Origin: Citrus sinensis
Taxonomy: Eukaryota; Streptophyta; Magnoliopsida; Sapindales; Rutaceae
Length of the DNA stretch: 64,000 nucleotides
Reading direction: 5' to 3'
NCBI RefSeq assembly: GCF_022201045.2
Contig: NC_068559.1
Coordinates: forward strand, 25,055,501 to 25,119,500
Part shown: positions 11,601 to 22,999 of the stretch, piece after piece
How the letters are laid out: the number at the start of each line of letters is the position of its first letter
Numbering within the stretch: the stretch's first letter is position 1
Notes under the pieces: generated by a model
Databases searched by the model: none
Told to the model about the DNA's origin: nothing
Seen by the model: the letters and a program-made list of their open reading frames with translations, nothing else
Made by a program: the position numbers and the translations under genes

Positions 11601-12316
11601 GCTGTCTTTTTGTGGCATAAAACCTTTGTACCTCCCTATATTAGGTAGCTAAGGTGGTAAAATGAAGGACCATATAGCACCTTAGTACCGCTTTGGTTAA
11701 TTTGAACACTACTATTCGAGCTTCTAATATAGTACTCTAATCTTGGATTATCATGTAATCAAGTCTAGTCAACCATATTCATGCATTCCATTGTATTAGA
11801 AATACTTTCTCAAAGATTGATATATCTGATGAAGAATCTAAAGCACCGGTGACATCTGGATAGCTAGACTTGTTTTCTAAGAGGGGAAAAAAAGGGTTGT
11901 TTTAGTTATTAGATTCATAATGAATCAGGGTTTGGCAGACGTTTAGTTTGTTGTCATGGTTACCTGAAAAACTCAATTTCTGCATTATCGCGACCACATC
12001 ACCTAATTTTTTTCTCGGTAATTTGTACAGCATGTGTGTGTACAGACATGCATGTATCTAATGAACAAGCTGGATCCCATCTGTGGATGTTTCTGGTTTA
12101 TCATTTCATATTTCTTCTATTTTAAACAGGAAAAGCTGCTGAGAGAAGAGAAAAAGCTTCTAGAGGGAAAGGTAAAAGTATTACGTACTAAATGCATATC
12201 TTGTTCTTCAAAAGAGTCTAATAATTGTCAGTTGTCACTTACAGATTGCAGCAGGGGAGAAGAGTGGTAATGATACAACAGCAGCGTCTATGGCAACCCT
12301 CCCTTTGCTTAGATAA
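8635..12316 (+). CDS. FLC-like MADS-box protein, exons 2-7 (5' partial)
   Basis: This is a type II (MIKC) MADS-box transcription factor of the FLOWERING LOCUS C group, a family of floral repressors. Exons read as 8635-8710, 10019-10068, 10173-10272, 11025-11066, 12130-12171 and 12245-12316, ending in TAA. Joined they encode about 126 residues. The I-region begins LASILERYQSR; the K-domain coiled coil contains LQLLKIVQR, QLEGPNFEQ, LLQLENLLNNTLTEIRAVK and QLMMGSIRTLQEKEKLL; and the tail ends MATLPLLR, like the TLPLLN end of FLC. The 100, 42 and 42 bp exons are typical of the family. The MADS-domain exon (about 60 residues) is absent from the window and should lie left of position 1 across a very long first intron, unless the gene is truncated. 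The donor after exon 3 is GC (AAAG|GCAATT), and exon 3 is the least certain. Product class is confident; functionality is not. Confidence 0.82.
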
Positions 12317-12661
12317 GCTGAGGAGAGGCGCTTTTCCAAGTGTACTTTTCAGCCGCCCATCTGTTGTACTTGGTGAATATGTAAGACTGTTATCAGTGGC
12401 TAATTCTACGTAGCGAATAAATTGTAATGCTCTGTACTACTATAAGGCGGCTAGATAATCAGGGAGCGGCTTCTGTAGAAGTTCCCACTGACTGCGTTTT
12501 TATCATCTGCCATCATCAAACTTGCAGAATGTTTTATTATTTTGTGATTTGTGTAACCATGCTTGAGCAGAAATGCAACAACATATGAGACAACAATTTA
12601 TAAATAATGGCCTTAAAAAACTGCACAAACTGGCAGGAGGTTAGATGAAATATTATATGAA
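12317..12661 (+). other. 3' untranslated region and downstream of FLC-like gene
   Basis: Non-coding sequence follows the stop codon. AATAAA at about 12415-12420 is a plausible polyadenylation signal. There is no further exon continuity. Confidence 0.5.
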
Positions 12662-12863
12662 GAGTAATGATACAGTTATAAATTTTTATATAAATTTATT
12701 TTGTACAAACTGATGTGGTATTAATTTATTAATTGAATTAAATATCTTTTGGTTTACATGATTTATTTTTATTATTTTATGTTTTCATTTAATTAATAAA
12801 TTAATGTCACGTCAATTTGTATAAAATAAATTTGTACAAGAATTTGTATCTGTATCATCACTC
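12662..12863. mobile_element. MITE, copy 1 of a two-copy family in this window
   Basis: This 202-bp element has long, nearly matching inverted ends. The left arm begins GAGTAATGATACAG and the reverse complement of the right arm begins GAGTGATGATACAG. Both continue through AAATTTATTTT and ATTAATTTATTAATT, so the arms cover about 80 bp each and the element can fold on itself. A second copy lies at 40959-41153. It sits about 350 bp downstream of the FLC-like stop codon. No clear target duplication could be set. Confidence 0.75.
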
Positions 12864-14653
12864 ATTATGAGACATAAAATAATAGCCTTGTTGACCAGGT
12901 GCCATGCCAATGAAGGTTCAGCCTGGGGGCTATTTGCGTCAAGCCGTGGGCCGTGCTTGGCAAGCAGCCTGTTGCTTTTAGCTTTTTCGGAATTGGGCTT
13001 CTTGTTCTAAAATAGAAAAAATATACATACATACATATATATATATATATATTATTAATAATCCCTGGCCTCAAGTTTTCGATACCATTAAGCCAATGTA
13101 TTTATAAAATTTAAACAGTTTTTTGAAACTGCAAAAGTAAATAATCCAAGTTTTATAGAATATAGATTAGACAAATCACGATAGAGTTAAGGCTATTCTA
13201 ACTTATAATTCCTATAAAAAAAAAGTAAATTTCTAATTTAAAATTTTGACGAAAATTTATTATCATTCATTTTAAGAAGTTTAATGGTTATACATATAAC
13301 CATTGTTAAATGCTATTACGATTTTTAATAGCTATCATTGGAGGTTTGTGTCAAAATTTTAAATAAAAATTTAAGGTAAATAATCCCACTAATTATAATA
13401 CTTTTCATTAATATTTTTTTAGGGAGGCAGTATTATATAATGAAGAAAAATTATTACATTTGACATAAGATAACACCGGTAGTAATGAAAAATCTTAGTA
13501 AATAGCATTACATTAAATGACAATTCGAAGTTGATTAATAATTTGGAGTTTAACTTATAATTTAAAATAATAACATAATACTATCTAATAATACAAATTC
13601 AAATTAATAAAAAATAGAATGAATTATTAGATTTGATATTGTTCAATTTAATTTCGTTTATTTACAGAATGGAGTAGAGTACTAGTAGTGTAATTCAATT
13701 AAAATCCAATTACAAAATTTGAAACAGACTTTTTTCCACCGGATCTGCTTTGGCCCATCTCAATGCCTGCATGATGAAATGTGTTGTGCTCGAGTAGGCC
13801 GGCCAGCCCATTGGACACCTTCTACTTTGAACACCGTTACTCGATTAAAAATATTTAATACAGAACATTTGTAATCAAATTACCAAAAAAGGACAAATAA
13901 TTTCTTGATTAAAATATTTATGACAAAATGAATTATAATCAAATTACCATAAAGGGCCAATAAGCTAATTTAATTTACTCAATCATGGAACAATTCATTC
14001 ACCTTATTTCTCTGTCTGTCTGCATGCGCATACCAACAACGATGGAGAAACCTTATTTTGTTGTTAGGCAAACAAGTTTTGATAAAAACAATGCAATCTA
14101 TTAACATTAAAAATATTTAAGATCTTGGGATTTTCTTGCAGAATCAATTTTGACTTTTTAACCCTGAGTCGTTGCACGTTAACTTAAAGTGGAATGACTT
14201 TTTTTTTTTTTTTTTTTCTTATCAAAAAAAAAAAGGTGGAATGACTTAAACTAATATTCGTATTATTATTATTATTCATACATCATATTCTGATAAATAC
14301 CGACAGACAATCATACAAATTTTTCATTACAAACTAGTTTCATATCATTCATGTGTTTAGCATAAGCCTTTGGCTTGGCTTGTCTTGTGGTTATATTTTC
14401 TGTTGTTGAAAAGCTACGGCCTTTTCATACATCTGGGAAATGGGAAATTCAAAGATTGAACTGCAAATTTTGAAGAGAAGTGGTGTGCTTTGCACAATAC
14501 TATATAATTGAGTGTATAGAAAGAAATCCGTCAGCGTGAATTATTGAGGTTATCCTTTTTGGTATCACCGAAAGTAAAAAAACAAAAAACAAAATAACAA
14601 TTATGTGGGTCCATTCACTATTCATATGAAATGGTTGTAAGGTACATACATGT
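12864..14653. other. AT-rich intergenic DNA
   Basis: No gene is recognised. A (TA) run with ATACATACATAC lies near 13022-13052, and long T and A runs occur near 14200-14235. Short open frames here have no family resemblance. Confidence 0.6.
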
Positions 14654-14699
14654 AAATTAGAGGGATCCTGATGTTTAAATTAGAGGGATCCTGATGTTT
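14654..14699. repeat. Perfect 23-bp tandem duplication
   Basis: The unit AAATTAGAGGGATCCTGATG followed by TTT occurs twice, head to tail and without a mismatch, at 14654-14676 and 14677-14699. It is probably a recent replication slippage event. Confidence 0.9.
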
Positions 14700-17506
14700 A
14701 TTTAACGGGCAAAGCTTCCGTACCCATCTTTTGTCTTTTTTTTTTTTATTGAGTCCCTTGTATTCTTTCTTATTTGCAATTTAGTTATAAGTATAACAGT
14801 AATTTTTTTCCCATTTTTCTTCAACTCTCCTCCATAATCAGCCTGATTTTCTCCATTTAACATGACTACTTTTGGAACGTTAGATCTGAGAAAAGAGATT
14901 TATTTATAATTAACTAATAAAGTTGCATTTTAAACAGAACTCATTTGACCCAAACAAAAATTGAGAACTTGGTACCAAAATATATTGTACAACTCTTTTA
15001 ACTTTCTTTCCTCTTATCAAATTCATGGATTGCACAATTTTTTTTTCATTTTCTTTTCAATTATCAAACTGAACAAAACTAGATTACCAGTGGGGTAAAT
15101 AACCCTTTGCTTTGTCTTTTTTACCGTTTAATTGAACTACAGTCTATTTTTTTAAAAAATTAAAAAAACTAAATAACATTTCTAAATTTTGACAATCAAG
15201 TCCTGTTCATTTTTAATTTTTTATATATACACAATTGAGCTAAGCATTAACTGAACTTTACCCTTACAAAGAATAAATTAAGGGCTGTGAATATTTAAAT
15301 CATAAAAATACTCATAGTACCTCCTTTTAATTAAGATCAGGCTATTTGACTTCAAAATACTTTTTACACCTATTTTTTAATTAAAATTTCTATTACTAAA
15401 ATGAAAATGAAATAATTTACTATTAAGGATAAGATATATACTTAATTAATTATATTTTTCTTTTATTCTTATCCTAATTTAAGTTCAAAATTTATTTTAA
15501 GCCAAACATAATTTCATCGTAAACAAATAATATTCATAAAGCACTTTTTTGTTCATCTTTATTGTCCACACTTTGTAAGATTGTCCAATCCATAAAAGAT
15601 TAATTTTGATTAAAAAAAAGCAGAAAAAAATAATTTATTATTCAAAAATAAATTAAATTGGGGTTATTTTTGGTATTATGAGGTGTACATAGTCAAATTT
15701 TAATTTTTAAATTTATGCTATAGGTTTCTTGAGTAATTGGGTGTAGAGAGTAATTTGGTGGGTTCAAATAACCTCATACTATAATTAAATCATTTATATT
15801 ATAAAAATACCCATTCATTAAATTATTACTAAGAACAAAGGATAAACATCTATAATTTACAACCATTTATTCTCTACCCATGTTGTCCTTTATTTAACAT
15901 AGAAATATATAAATTCGAAGAAAAAGTTCCCAAGAAAATGTTTAGTTCAAGAATTTTAGAGAACACGAATGGTAATTTTATAAATAATAAAATTTAAAAA
16001 GCCATGAATCTTTATTTAAGAATTTTAAATCAAACTACTACATAGACCAAAGAATCAATAGTAGGATTATTGTCGATGAAAAAATCTATTTTTAAAATAT
16101 GATGGTTTTAATTAAAAGTATTTTATTAGGTCAGAGTTTATGAAAAGAAGAAAAAAATAGAAGATAAAATTCATGGGTGCTAAACTACTAAATAGGAATA
16201 AAGAAAGAATAAAAATAAAATTCGGTTATCGTATGCATGAAGATATTAATATTAAAATAAAAAATAATTAAATATACCTTAAGAATTACACAATGTATTT
16301 ATTAATAATATTATTGAAAACATTTAATTTAGGTATATACATGTTTATTTTGGTCATATATTATTATTATTAACAAATTAATATATTTTTATTATGTATT
16401 CTATTTTGATAGATGAATTCAAATAATTTATTGTATATTAGATAGATATTATGTTATACAAATATTTATTAATACATGTTAATTTTTTTCATGCATTTTG
16501 AAATTTTTACATGAGAATACATTATTATCGATACATTGACACTCATTCTAACAGTCAAACTAAGTCAATGGATTTAAGTGTAAAAGAAAAAAAAAATTGA
16601 AACAATCCGGATATATATGTCAACATTTAGAAACCTTTGCCTTTTCCTAATTTTCAGTAAATACCAGGGATGATATTTTAATAACCATCCAAACAAATCC
16701 GGGCCGTTATGCAACTCTTTGGTTAACTTCAATGGTTAAATCACTAAATGACAAAATAGGGGTACCAAACACCAGTTGCAAAGTAGTAGGACCCTTATTT
16801 AACAAATAAAAAATATATTTCTACCTAAGATTCTAAATTTAAAAAATACTCTATAATTTATTTTGTCATGTAATATATTAAAATTTAAATTTTTTTATCT
16901 TTTAAATAACCCTAAATGAAAGTAATAGTGCAGGAGAGTAGTTGTGGCAGTTGGCTCTGTATATTTTGTTTATAGTATACTGTTTCCCGACATATGAGCC
17001 CCACATTGTAGAGTTTTTATATTTTTTGAGAACTGAAAAAAAAATAAAAGAGGAAGCTCTATAGTCGCAATTCTAGAGAAAGAAGATTTTTTTTTTTTAC
17101 ATAACACGATTCGAGCAAAAAAAAAATAAAAATCCTAATTTAACAAGTGAAACTTAGTTTTGTAGCAACCTAATGTTTTCTTCAAAGCCTCTTTCAAAAG
17201 TTAAACCACGGGAGGTTGCATCAACTCATTCATCGTCGAATTGAATCACCATTTAGAATTTGCAATAACCAGAACTCCGTCATATATCAAATTGAAATAC
17301 TTAGACCAGAACTAGAACTTTCAAAGATATATATATTCTATATAGTAGTTTTTAAATCCGTAATCTTAAAGTGCAGAAAAGTCTGATAAAATTTTAAAAT
17401 CATGGGGTTTAAGAGATTTAAAACTTAAAACGTTTAAATTGAATATTTCATGCGTTTTTTCAAATTTTTTAGCACTTTAAAATTTCTGATTTGAACATTA
17501 TATATA
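14700..17506. other. AT-rich intergenic DNA, no gene seen
   Basis: Very AT-rich with many A and T runs. No coding exon, tRNA, or element with both ends could be identified on either strand. Confidence 0.6.
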
Positions 17507-17613
17507 GGCAAAACTATGGTACTATAGTGGTACCATATCACAGTGATCACCAAAGCTAGATTCAATGGTTAGATCCCGTTGTGGTATGGTACCCCTGTAG
17601 AACTATAGCTGGA
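17507..17613. repeat. Short foldback element
   Basis: The left arm GCAAAACTATGGTACTATAG with GGTACCATATCAC is mirrored by the right arm, whose reverse complement reads CAGCTATAGTTCTACAGGGG with GTACCATACCACA. The arms are imperfect and separated by about 40 bp. It resembles a small MITE, but no target duplication was found. Confidence 0.5.
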
Positions 17614-17620
17614 CCCATTA

Positions 17621-17623
17621 TAT

Positions 17624-17662
<39 letters not shown>
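17621..17662. repeat. (TA)n microsatellite
   Basis: An alternating TA tract of about 40 bp, with slightly irregular TTATA units at its left end. Confidence 0.9.
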
Positions 17663-17665
<3 letters not shown>

Positions 17666-17989
17666 GTCTGCAATGTTTCTTGCATATTGCACGCAATGAG
17701 GAAAATTTCACGTCTGAGGAAGATTTATAGATTTTGACCCTATAAAAAAAAAAGAAAGAAAAAAATGGGATTTTGTGATGCCGTTGCTTGGAGGATGGAT
17801 GCGTGTTCGATTGTCAAACTGAAAAAAGAAAAAAAGGGAAAAAAAAAACTAGTTAAATAATAATTCAATCGCCATATATAAAATGGAAAAAGTAATCAAT
17901 CATTTATAATTATTAACTGGTATTCGGGTGGCAAGACATCTAAGTCAAATACAATATATATAATTGAAAATGAGCAAGAGAGGAATCAA

Positions 17990-18063
17990 AACCACAAGTA
18001 ACATACATGTATACATATATACATACATACGTACACATGTATGTATGTATGTTACTTGTGGTT
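17990..18063. repeat. Hairpin-forming inverted repeat
   Basis: The ends are perfectly complementary over 19 bp: AACCACAAGTAACATACAT on the left and its exact reverse complement on the right. The 36-bp interior consists of ATAC/GTAT repeats that can extend the stem with slipped pairing. A transcript would form a strong hairpin of about 74 nt. No known microRNA sequence is recognised in the arms. Confidence 0.75.
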
Positions 18064-19305
18064 CTGAGAGAATGTATATACACACACACGCACATATAAT
18101 ATGGCTTCTTAATTTATTTTCATATTGCATTGCCGGAAGAGCGAAACACCCAATTCCAACCTCACCACAGCCCCGTTGCTGCCGACTTGGACTAAGAAAG
18201 ATGGGGCCTCTATCTCTATATATGGATCTTCAACGCTGTCGGTGCATACTTGACAGGGTAAGGCCAGAAATTTTCCTCACTGGCCTCACACGAGGGGAGT
18301 CGTTCTAGATTAAGAAAAAGTGCCCATCACTAATCACTAATTTGTGATTTTATAAATAATCATGTATGGATTGATGTGTTAGTGGAATATTAGTTAAATA
18401 AATTATCATTCAGTCACTCACTCACATATTTATTTTCATTAATTATTAAAAGGACACAGAAATTTATACACGGATTTGCCACATAACAATCTCTGTAATA
18501 ATCGAAATCACAATAATAATAATAATAATTGCCACTTGCAAGAGAATTGATCAATCACTACAAAATACAAATGGTCGCTGCTCGTGCAGTCGTGCTCGGG
18601 GCTGCTGCCACTTTAGAAAATCAATTATATCCTCCTTATCCACTCCTCAAAATTAGCTGAATTCCGTAATCGTGAGAGATTTGTTCTTAATTTTTACATT
18701 AATCAACTGCTTCACATAACTGCCAACAATACCCACGCGCTTCAAGGACGCTGCATAAAATAATAACTAAGAGGTCATCAATTCCTTTCTGAGGATAAGG
18801 TCCCACGTCAGCAGGCCCCACCCCTTTTCCCCCCAACCCGACTCTTAATCCGGAGCGCGGTTCTCGCACGCGAATACGCTTACGTGTGTCGCGACCTAAT
18901 CTTCTTTTTTTATCCTGAAAGTCAAAGATTGACAACTTTTTTACTCTTGCGTTAAGTTTCAATTTTTCTAATCTCTTATTGATTTATTTTGTCAAATCTC
19001 ACCTGGTTGGTTTGGGAATTCAAGATGAAGCATAAATTGCTGTATTGACTGCAAGATTTAAAGAAAGAAACTGAAAGCATCGCGTCACTTTATCTCAGTT
19101 TCTCCAAGAATTTTCCTGAGAAACAAACAAATTGCGACCTATCAGAAAGCTACATTTGTGACTTCACGTTACATTCCTCTCCAATCACACACCGTTTTAG
19201 ATAACAATAGTCAAGTTTATCCATTCGCCTCGTTTTAAGCAATTTTTTTTTTTTTCTTTTCCCTCCCAAAATTTCTCGAGAAAACGAAAAGAAATTGAAT
19301 CAAAC
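18064..19305. other. Intergenic DNA and promoter region of the gene at 19306
   Basis: A GC-richer patch at 18131-18310 and another at 18790-18890 (with GCGCGG, CGCGAATACG and CGTGTGTCGCG) stand out from AT-rich surroundings. Neither carries a recognisable exon. The second lies about 420-520 bp upstream of the 19306 start codon and is probably promoter or leader sequence of that gene. Confidence 0.5.
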
Positions 19306-21020
19306 ATGATGAGAAGACCACAGCAACACCACCACAACCACCAGGATCAGCAGTCGAGGGCCTTTTACGAGCTGTCAGCGCTAGTACTGAGCATCCTACG
19401 GTCGCCGCCGACTCCGATTCCGTACTCCGACCAGTCGCCATCAACGAGTAGGACGTCAGCGGCTCAGATCACGCCGGCGGGATTTGCTTCGCTGATGCTG
19501 GGGATATCTCTGGCCTTGATGCTGTGCGGATCGGTCACTTTCTTTATTGGATTCATGCTGATGCCGTGGGTTCTTGGTTTGGTTATGGTGTTTTACGTAG
19601 CCGGAGTTGTTTCAGCTATCTCTGTGTTAGGAAAATCGATTTTTTGTTACGCTATGTCCACGCCTTCTTCGCCTAGAAAGGATATTGCTGGTATGATTTT
19701 CATATAATTTATTAATAAAAGTTTTGACTATTGTGTTATTGGTTTGTTTGTTTGCTTCTGTGTTTCGTTGCTTTCCAGGAAAGAACAAAAGGGTAATAGT
19801 TAGTTATATGTATAATCTTGCGATCGTTTTGTTTGTCCTTGTTTTGGCCGGCTGTGTTGGAGATGGGAAATATTTTAATTAGAACTATGATGCTCTCTCT
19901 CTCTCGTAAAGATTGAATCTTGTTATGATATTTAACATTCACTCGATAGATTGAAAATTAATTACATTTTTTGTGGGTTTATTTATGTTCAGCTCATGTC
20001 AGGGGTCGAACCGTTAATTCTCTGTTCAATCTACAGGAGATTATTACAAAGCTTACAGAAAATGTGAAAAGGGGCTGAGGTGTTTGATGAGCGATCTCAA
20101 CAAAATATAGAAGATAGGAAATTACTAGCGAATGGAATTTAAGAATCAGGGTTCCTGGTTTCTTATTGTGAATGCTTCTTTCATCTCTACAAGACAGAAG
20201 CTTTAGATCATTGTATGCCTATTACTTATCTTGTAGCCTACATTTAACGTCCGTCCTTATGGGAAAACCTCCATTCTATTCTGTACTTCATGGACAATCT
20301 TACATTTGTTGTGTTGATGATACATAAAGTCTTGATGGCATATCAGAGTCTAGATTTAGTAAGGAATAAGTTATTACCTCTTATATTTTGGAACATGTGG
20401 ATGGTTTTAGGTTAATGGCTAATCGTATAGAAGGGTTTAGTGTTATAGCTTTTTTGGGTTATGCAGCATTGTTCTTGGGATAAATTCTTTAAAACGTATT
20501 AAATTGCCAGTTGGTTGATTTCCTTCAGTTCAAGTTGTGTTTTGAGTCTTCTGATAAGTAATTGAGTAAGTCAATTTCAGATGTATCATGTTTGGGTGAA
20601 TTTGGTGCATCAACCTTGAACTTTGATTGTGGTTTGCTAAGTTTCCTACGTTGTTCAACCTCCTTTTTTTGCAGCCCCCACAACCCCGCCCCCCCCCCCC
20701 CCCCCCGCCGCCCCTCTAAGTACAATCTTCCTAGACCCTTGCCCATCATTAGAATTTATCAGTTAACATGTCATCATATATTGTAATTTTTTGGCCTTGG
20801 CAAATTCAGGACTGCTCAAGACTATTTCTGCATAATGCCTTCTGTGAAATGGCAGCTAGTTAGCTTAGAGGAAGTTGGCTGTTCAACTTAATATACCTGT
20901 TCACTTCTTCTACCGCACTCTTCTTTAAAAGATTAAAAGTTTATTACTCTGTTCAAGATTGACAATTAACTCATTTGTTTCAACAATTTTCCCCTGTTAA
21001 CAGCATGGAAGCTTTTGTGA
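19306..21020 (+). CDS. Plant transmembrane protein of unknown function
   Basis: Two coding exons, 19306-19690 and 21004-21020, give 133 residues. The N-terminus is hydrophilic and His/Gln-rich (MMRRPQQHHHNH), followed by ELSALVLSILRSPP and a Ser/Pro linker. A two-pass hydrophobic region follows at about residues 60-110 (ASLMLGISLALMLCG, GFMLMPWVLGLVMVFYVAGV), and the tail reads SPRKDIAAWKLL. The donor TG|GTATG at 19690 and the acceptor CAG at 21001-21003 join GCA TGG AAG CTT TTG TGA, so the last exon codes only five residues and the stop. A tail of this kind, ending in AWKLL, recurs in plant proteins as I remember them, which supports the splice. The family has no role known to me. The 1.3 kb intron holds a run of 18 C. 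The start is the first ATG of the frame. Confidence 0.75.
20689..20706 (+). repeat. 18-base poly-C tract in intron
   Basis: An uninterrupted run of C within a wider CCCCGCC...GCCGCCCC context, inside the intron of the membrane-protein gene. On the opposite strand it is a G-run able to form quadruplex structure. Its exact length is prone to sequencing error. Confidence 0.85.
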
Positions 21021-22655
21021 AGAGGGTAGGAGATTCAGAAATGTCGCTGAATCATGTAATGGAGAATTGAGCCGCAGCAGTACTCCAGTGAGTGGTGCTA
21101 ATTGTAATCATCAACACAGAGGAGGAGAAGAATTGATTAAGATTTTGAAACGATCGATTATGCAGGATTTGTGGATAACTGTTTTTCTATATGTTATCGA
21201 ATTATGTGGATATGTCTTCTTACTTGTTAAAGTAGAAATAGTAAATTGTCCAAGGATTCAAGTACTAATGTTTTACAATTTTCCCATTTGCCCAACAAAA
21301 TGGTAGGGTTTGTGCCCGGTTTCTTTCATATATTCAATTTCTATTTACCCACGTCTACAGCCCCAGTGTAACCCGAACACTCGTTAACGCTTTAGCGTGT
21401 GTTATATTTTAATTGTCCGATTTTATCAAAGAGAGAAAAATTGTCCATTGATTCATTAGCTTTCTTCGCCTTAAAGGTTTTGGTTCCCTTAAGTCAGTTT
21501 GCAGAAGCAAAGCAACCAATCCCAAAAATCAATAAATGTTGAAATTTTTAGCGGTTGTGCAGGTCTGGCTTATCCGCACAGTTAGTGTAATTACAAAAAA
21601 AAAATATTTGCTGGTGCACAGTATTCTTCATTAAATTGAATGATGACGACGTCGTTTTAACTCGTAGTAATGGACGGCCGCGTGCACTCCGCATCTCGAT
21701 GCTTATCATCGGGCCTACTTTTGGGCTTTATTGTGGGCCCTTTATCTCAATTGATAAAGTAACGCCATTATTTCAATCTTCCGAAAAATAAAAAACACGA
21801 GCACAATTACTTTTTGTTTTTAGTATTTTTTTTTTTTTTGCTTTTTTAATCAAATTCCATGCACACCGACGCAATAATGGAACCCCTTTTTCATTTTTTA
21901 GCACCGCCGCGGTGTTTCGTATGTGATCGATATCAAGAGTCGGGCGGTGTACACGCGCGGCGTCTTGTCTGCTTCTATAAATGTGAATTACAATACTAAT
22001 TCAGATGCATATTAAAAGTTATTTTAAAATAATTTAGATAAGTTGAAGTATTTTTAAATAATTTATATATTTTCACTAGTGCCACTGGGCGGCGCTGTTT
22101 TGGATCAAGTTGAGTACACTCATCATGTTCGACTGCCGTAGAAACTTTTGGCTTTTTAGTTGCAATCATTTAGATGGAAATGGATGATACGGCATTATGC
22201 AATTGGTATGTCGTAGTCAGATGTTACGCGTAATCATCAATGCTGCGCACAAATGACAGGTGTCCATATCTATGAGGGCTTTCTTAATTCTCAGCAATAC
22301 TCGTATATAAATCCGAAGATAATTCTTATTTTGCAAACAAATTATTGGCTAAATACATGCCAAAACTTAAAACATAATTTTTGTAATTTATAACATTGCA
22401 ACACGTCAGATAATAAAGATACTGTATGGCTGCAAATTTTCCAAGTATCACACAAACTTCAATTATTTTCCTCTTTTTCATCCAAAGGCACAAACAAAGA
22501 CAAAAAAATTATATAGTGCGGGAGAGTTGGTAATAATAGTGACAGGTGAAAGAAATACAAAAGACTAAAACAAAAGCAGAAATCATCAAGAATTGGGAGA
22601 GACAGTATACCAGAAAAACGAACACGGAAATCAAACGATAATTATCATCAATTCA
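21021..22655. other. 3' end of the 19306 gene and intergenic region
   Basis: The first few hundred bases are probably 3' untranslated sequence of the plus-strand gene. Beyond about 21400 the DNA is AT-rich with GC-rich islands near 21660-21720 and 21900-21965. No exon or terminal repeat could be supported. Confidence 0.5.
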
Positions 22656-22865
22656 TCATCCGGTATGGATGTGAACGCCTATGGCGATGAGAAAGATGGT
22701 GACGAGGCCAAAGAAAATGATGGTGTGAACAAGAATGGATAGGCCACTTGTATGCATGTTGCCAAACTCGACCACCCTGTTTCTTCCCGGCAGCTGAAAC
22801 AGCAATCCTGGACTCAACAGCACGAACAGCACCACTGCTATCACAACCGGCCCCCAATCCGCCAT
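22656..22865 (-). CDS. DUF3339 small membrane protein, copy 1
   Basis: A single-exon gene for 69 residues, starting MADWGPVVIAVVLF and ending IAIGVHIHTG. It belongs to the plant-specific DUF3339 family of small membrane proteins, whose biochemical role is unknown to me. Two hydrophobic segments lie at about residues 5-24 and 40-64. They are separated by a conserved polar loop (QLPGRNRVVEFGNMHTSG) that carries the family signature PGR..VEFGN. The ATG at 22865 is chosen over the upstream in-frame TTG because the family starts M(A/S)DWGP. A TATAAAA on the minus strand at 22971-22977 is a likely TATA box. A paralogue in the same orientation lies 3.4 kb to the right, so the pair looks like a tandem duplication. 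Confidence 0.9.
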   Translation of the reverse strand: MADWGPVVIAVVLFVLLSPGLLFQLPGRNRVVEFGNMHTSGLSILVHTIIFFGLVTIFLIAIGVHIHTG

Positions 22866-22970
22866 ATTAATTTCTCTTTTACTAATTCTGCACCAACTCA
22901 CTGCAATTCTTGTACCTCTTACTCTCTTAAAAGGTCAATTGGGAAGAAAGACAAAAGAGTGTGTGTGTCG

Positions 22971-22977
22971 TTTTATA
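22971..22977 (-). promoter_or_regulatory. Probable TATA box of DUF3339 copy 1
   Basis: TATAAAA on the minus strand lies 106 bp upstream of the ATG. This spacing suits a TATA box with a leader of about 75 bases. It is the only good TATA match in the near upstream region. Confidence 0.5.
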
Positions 22978-22999
22978 CAAGAAAAGAATCAAATCTAAT

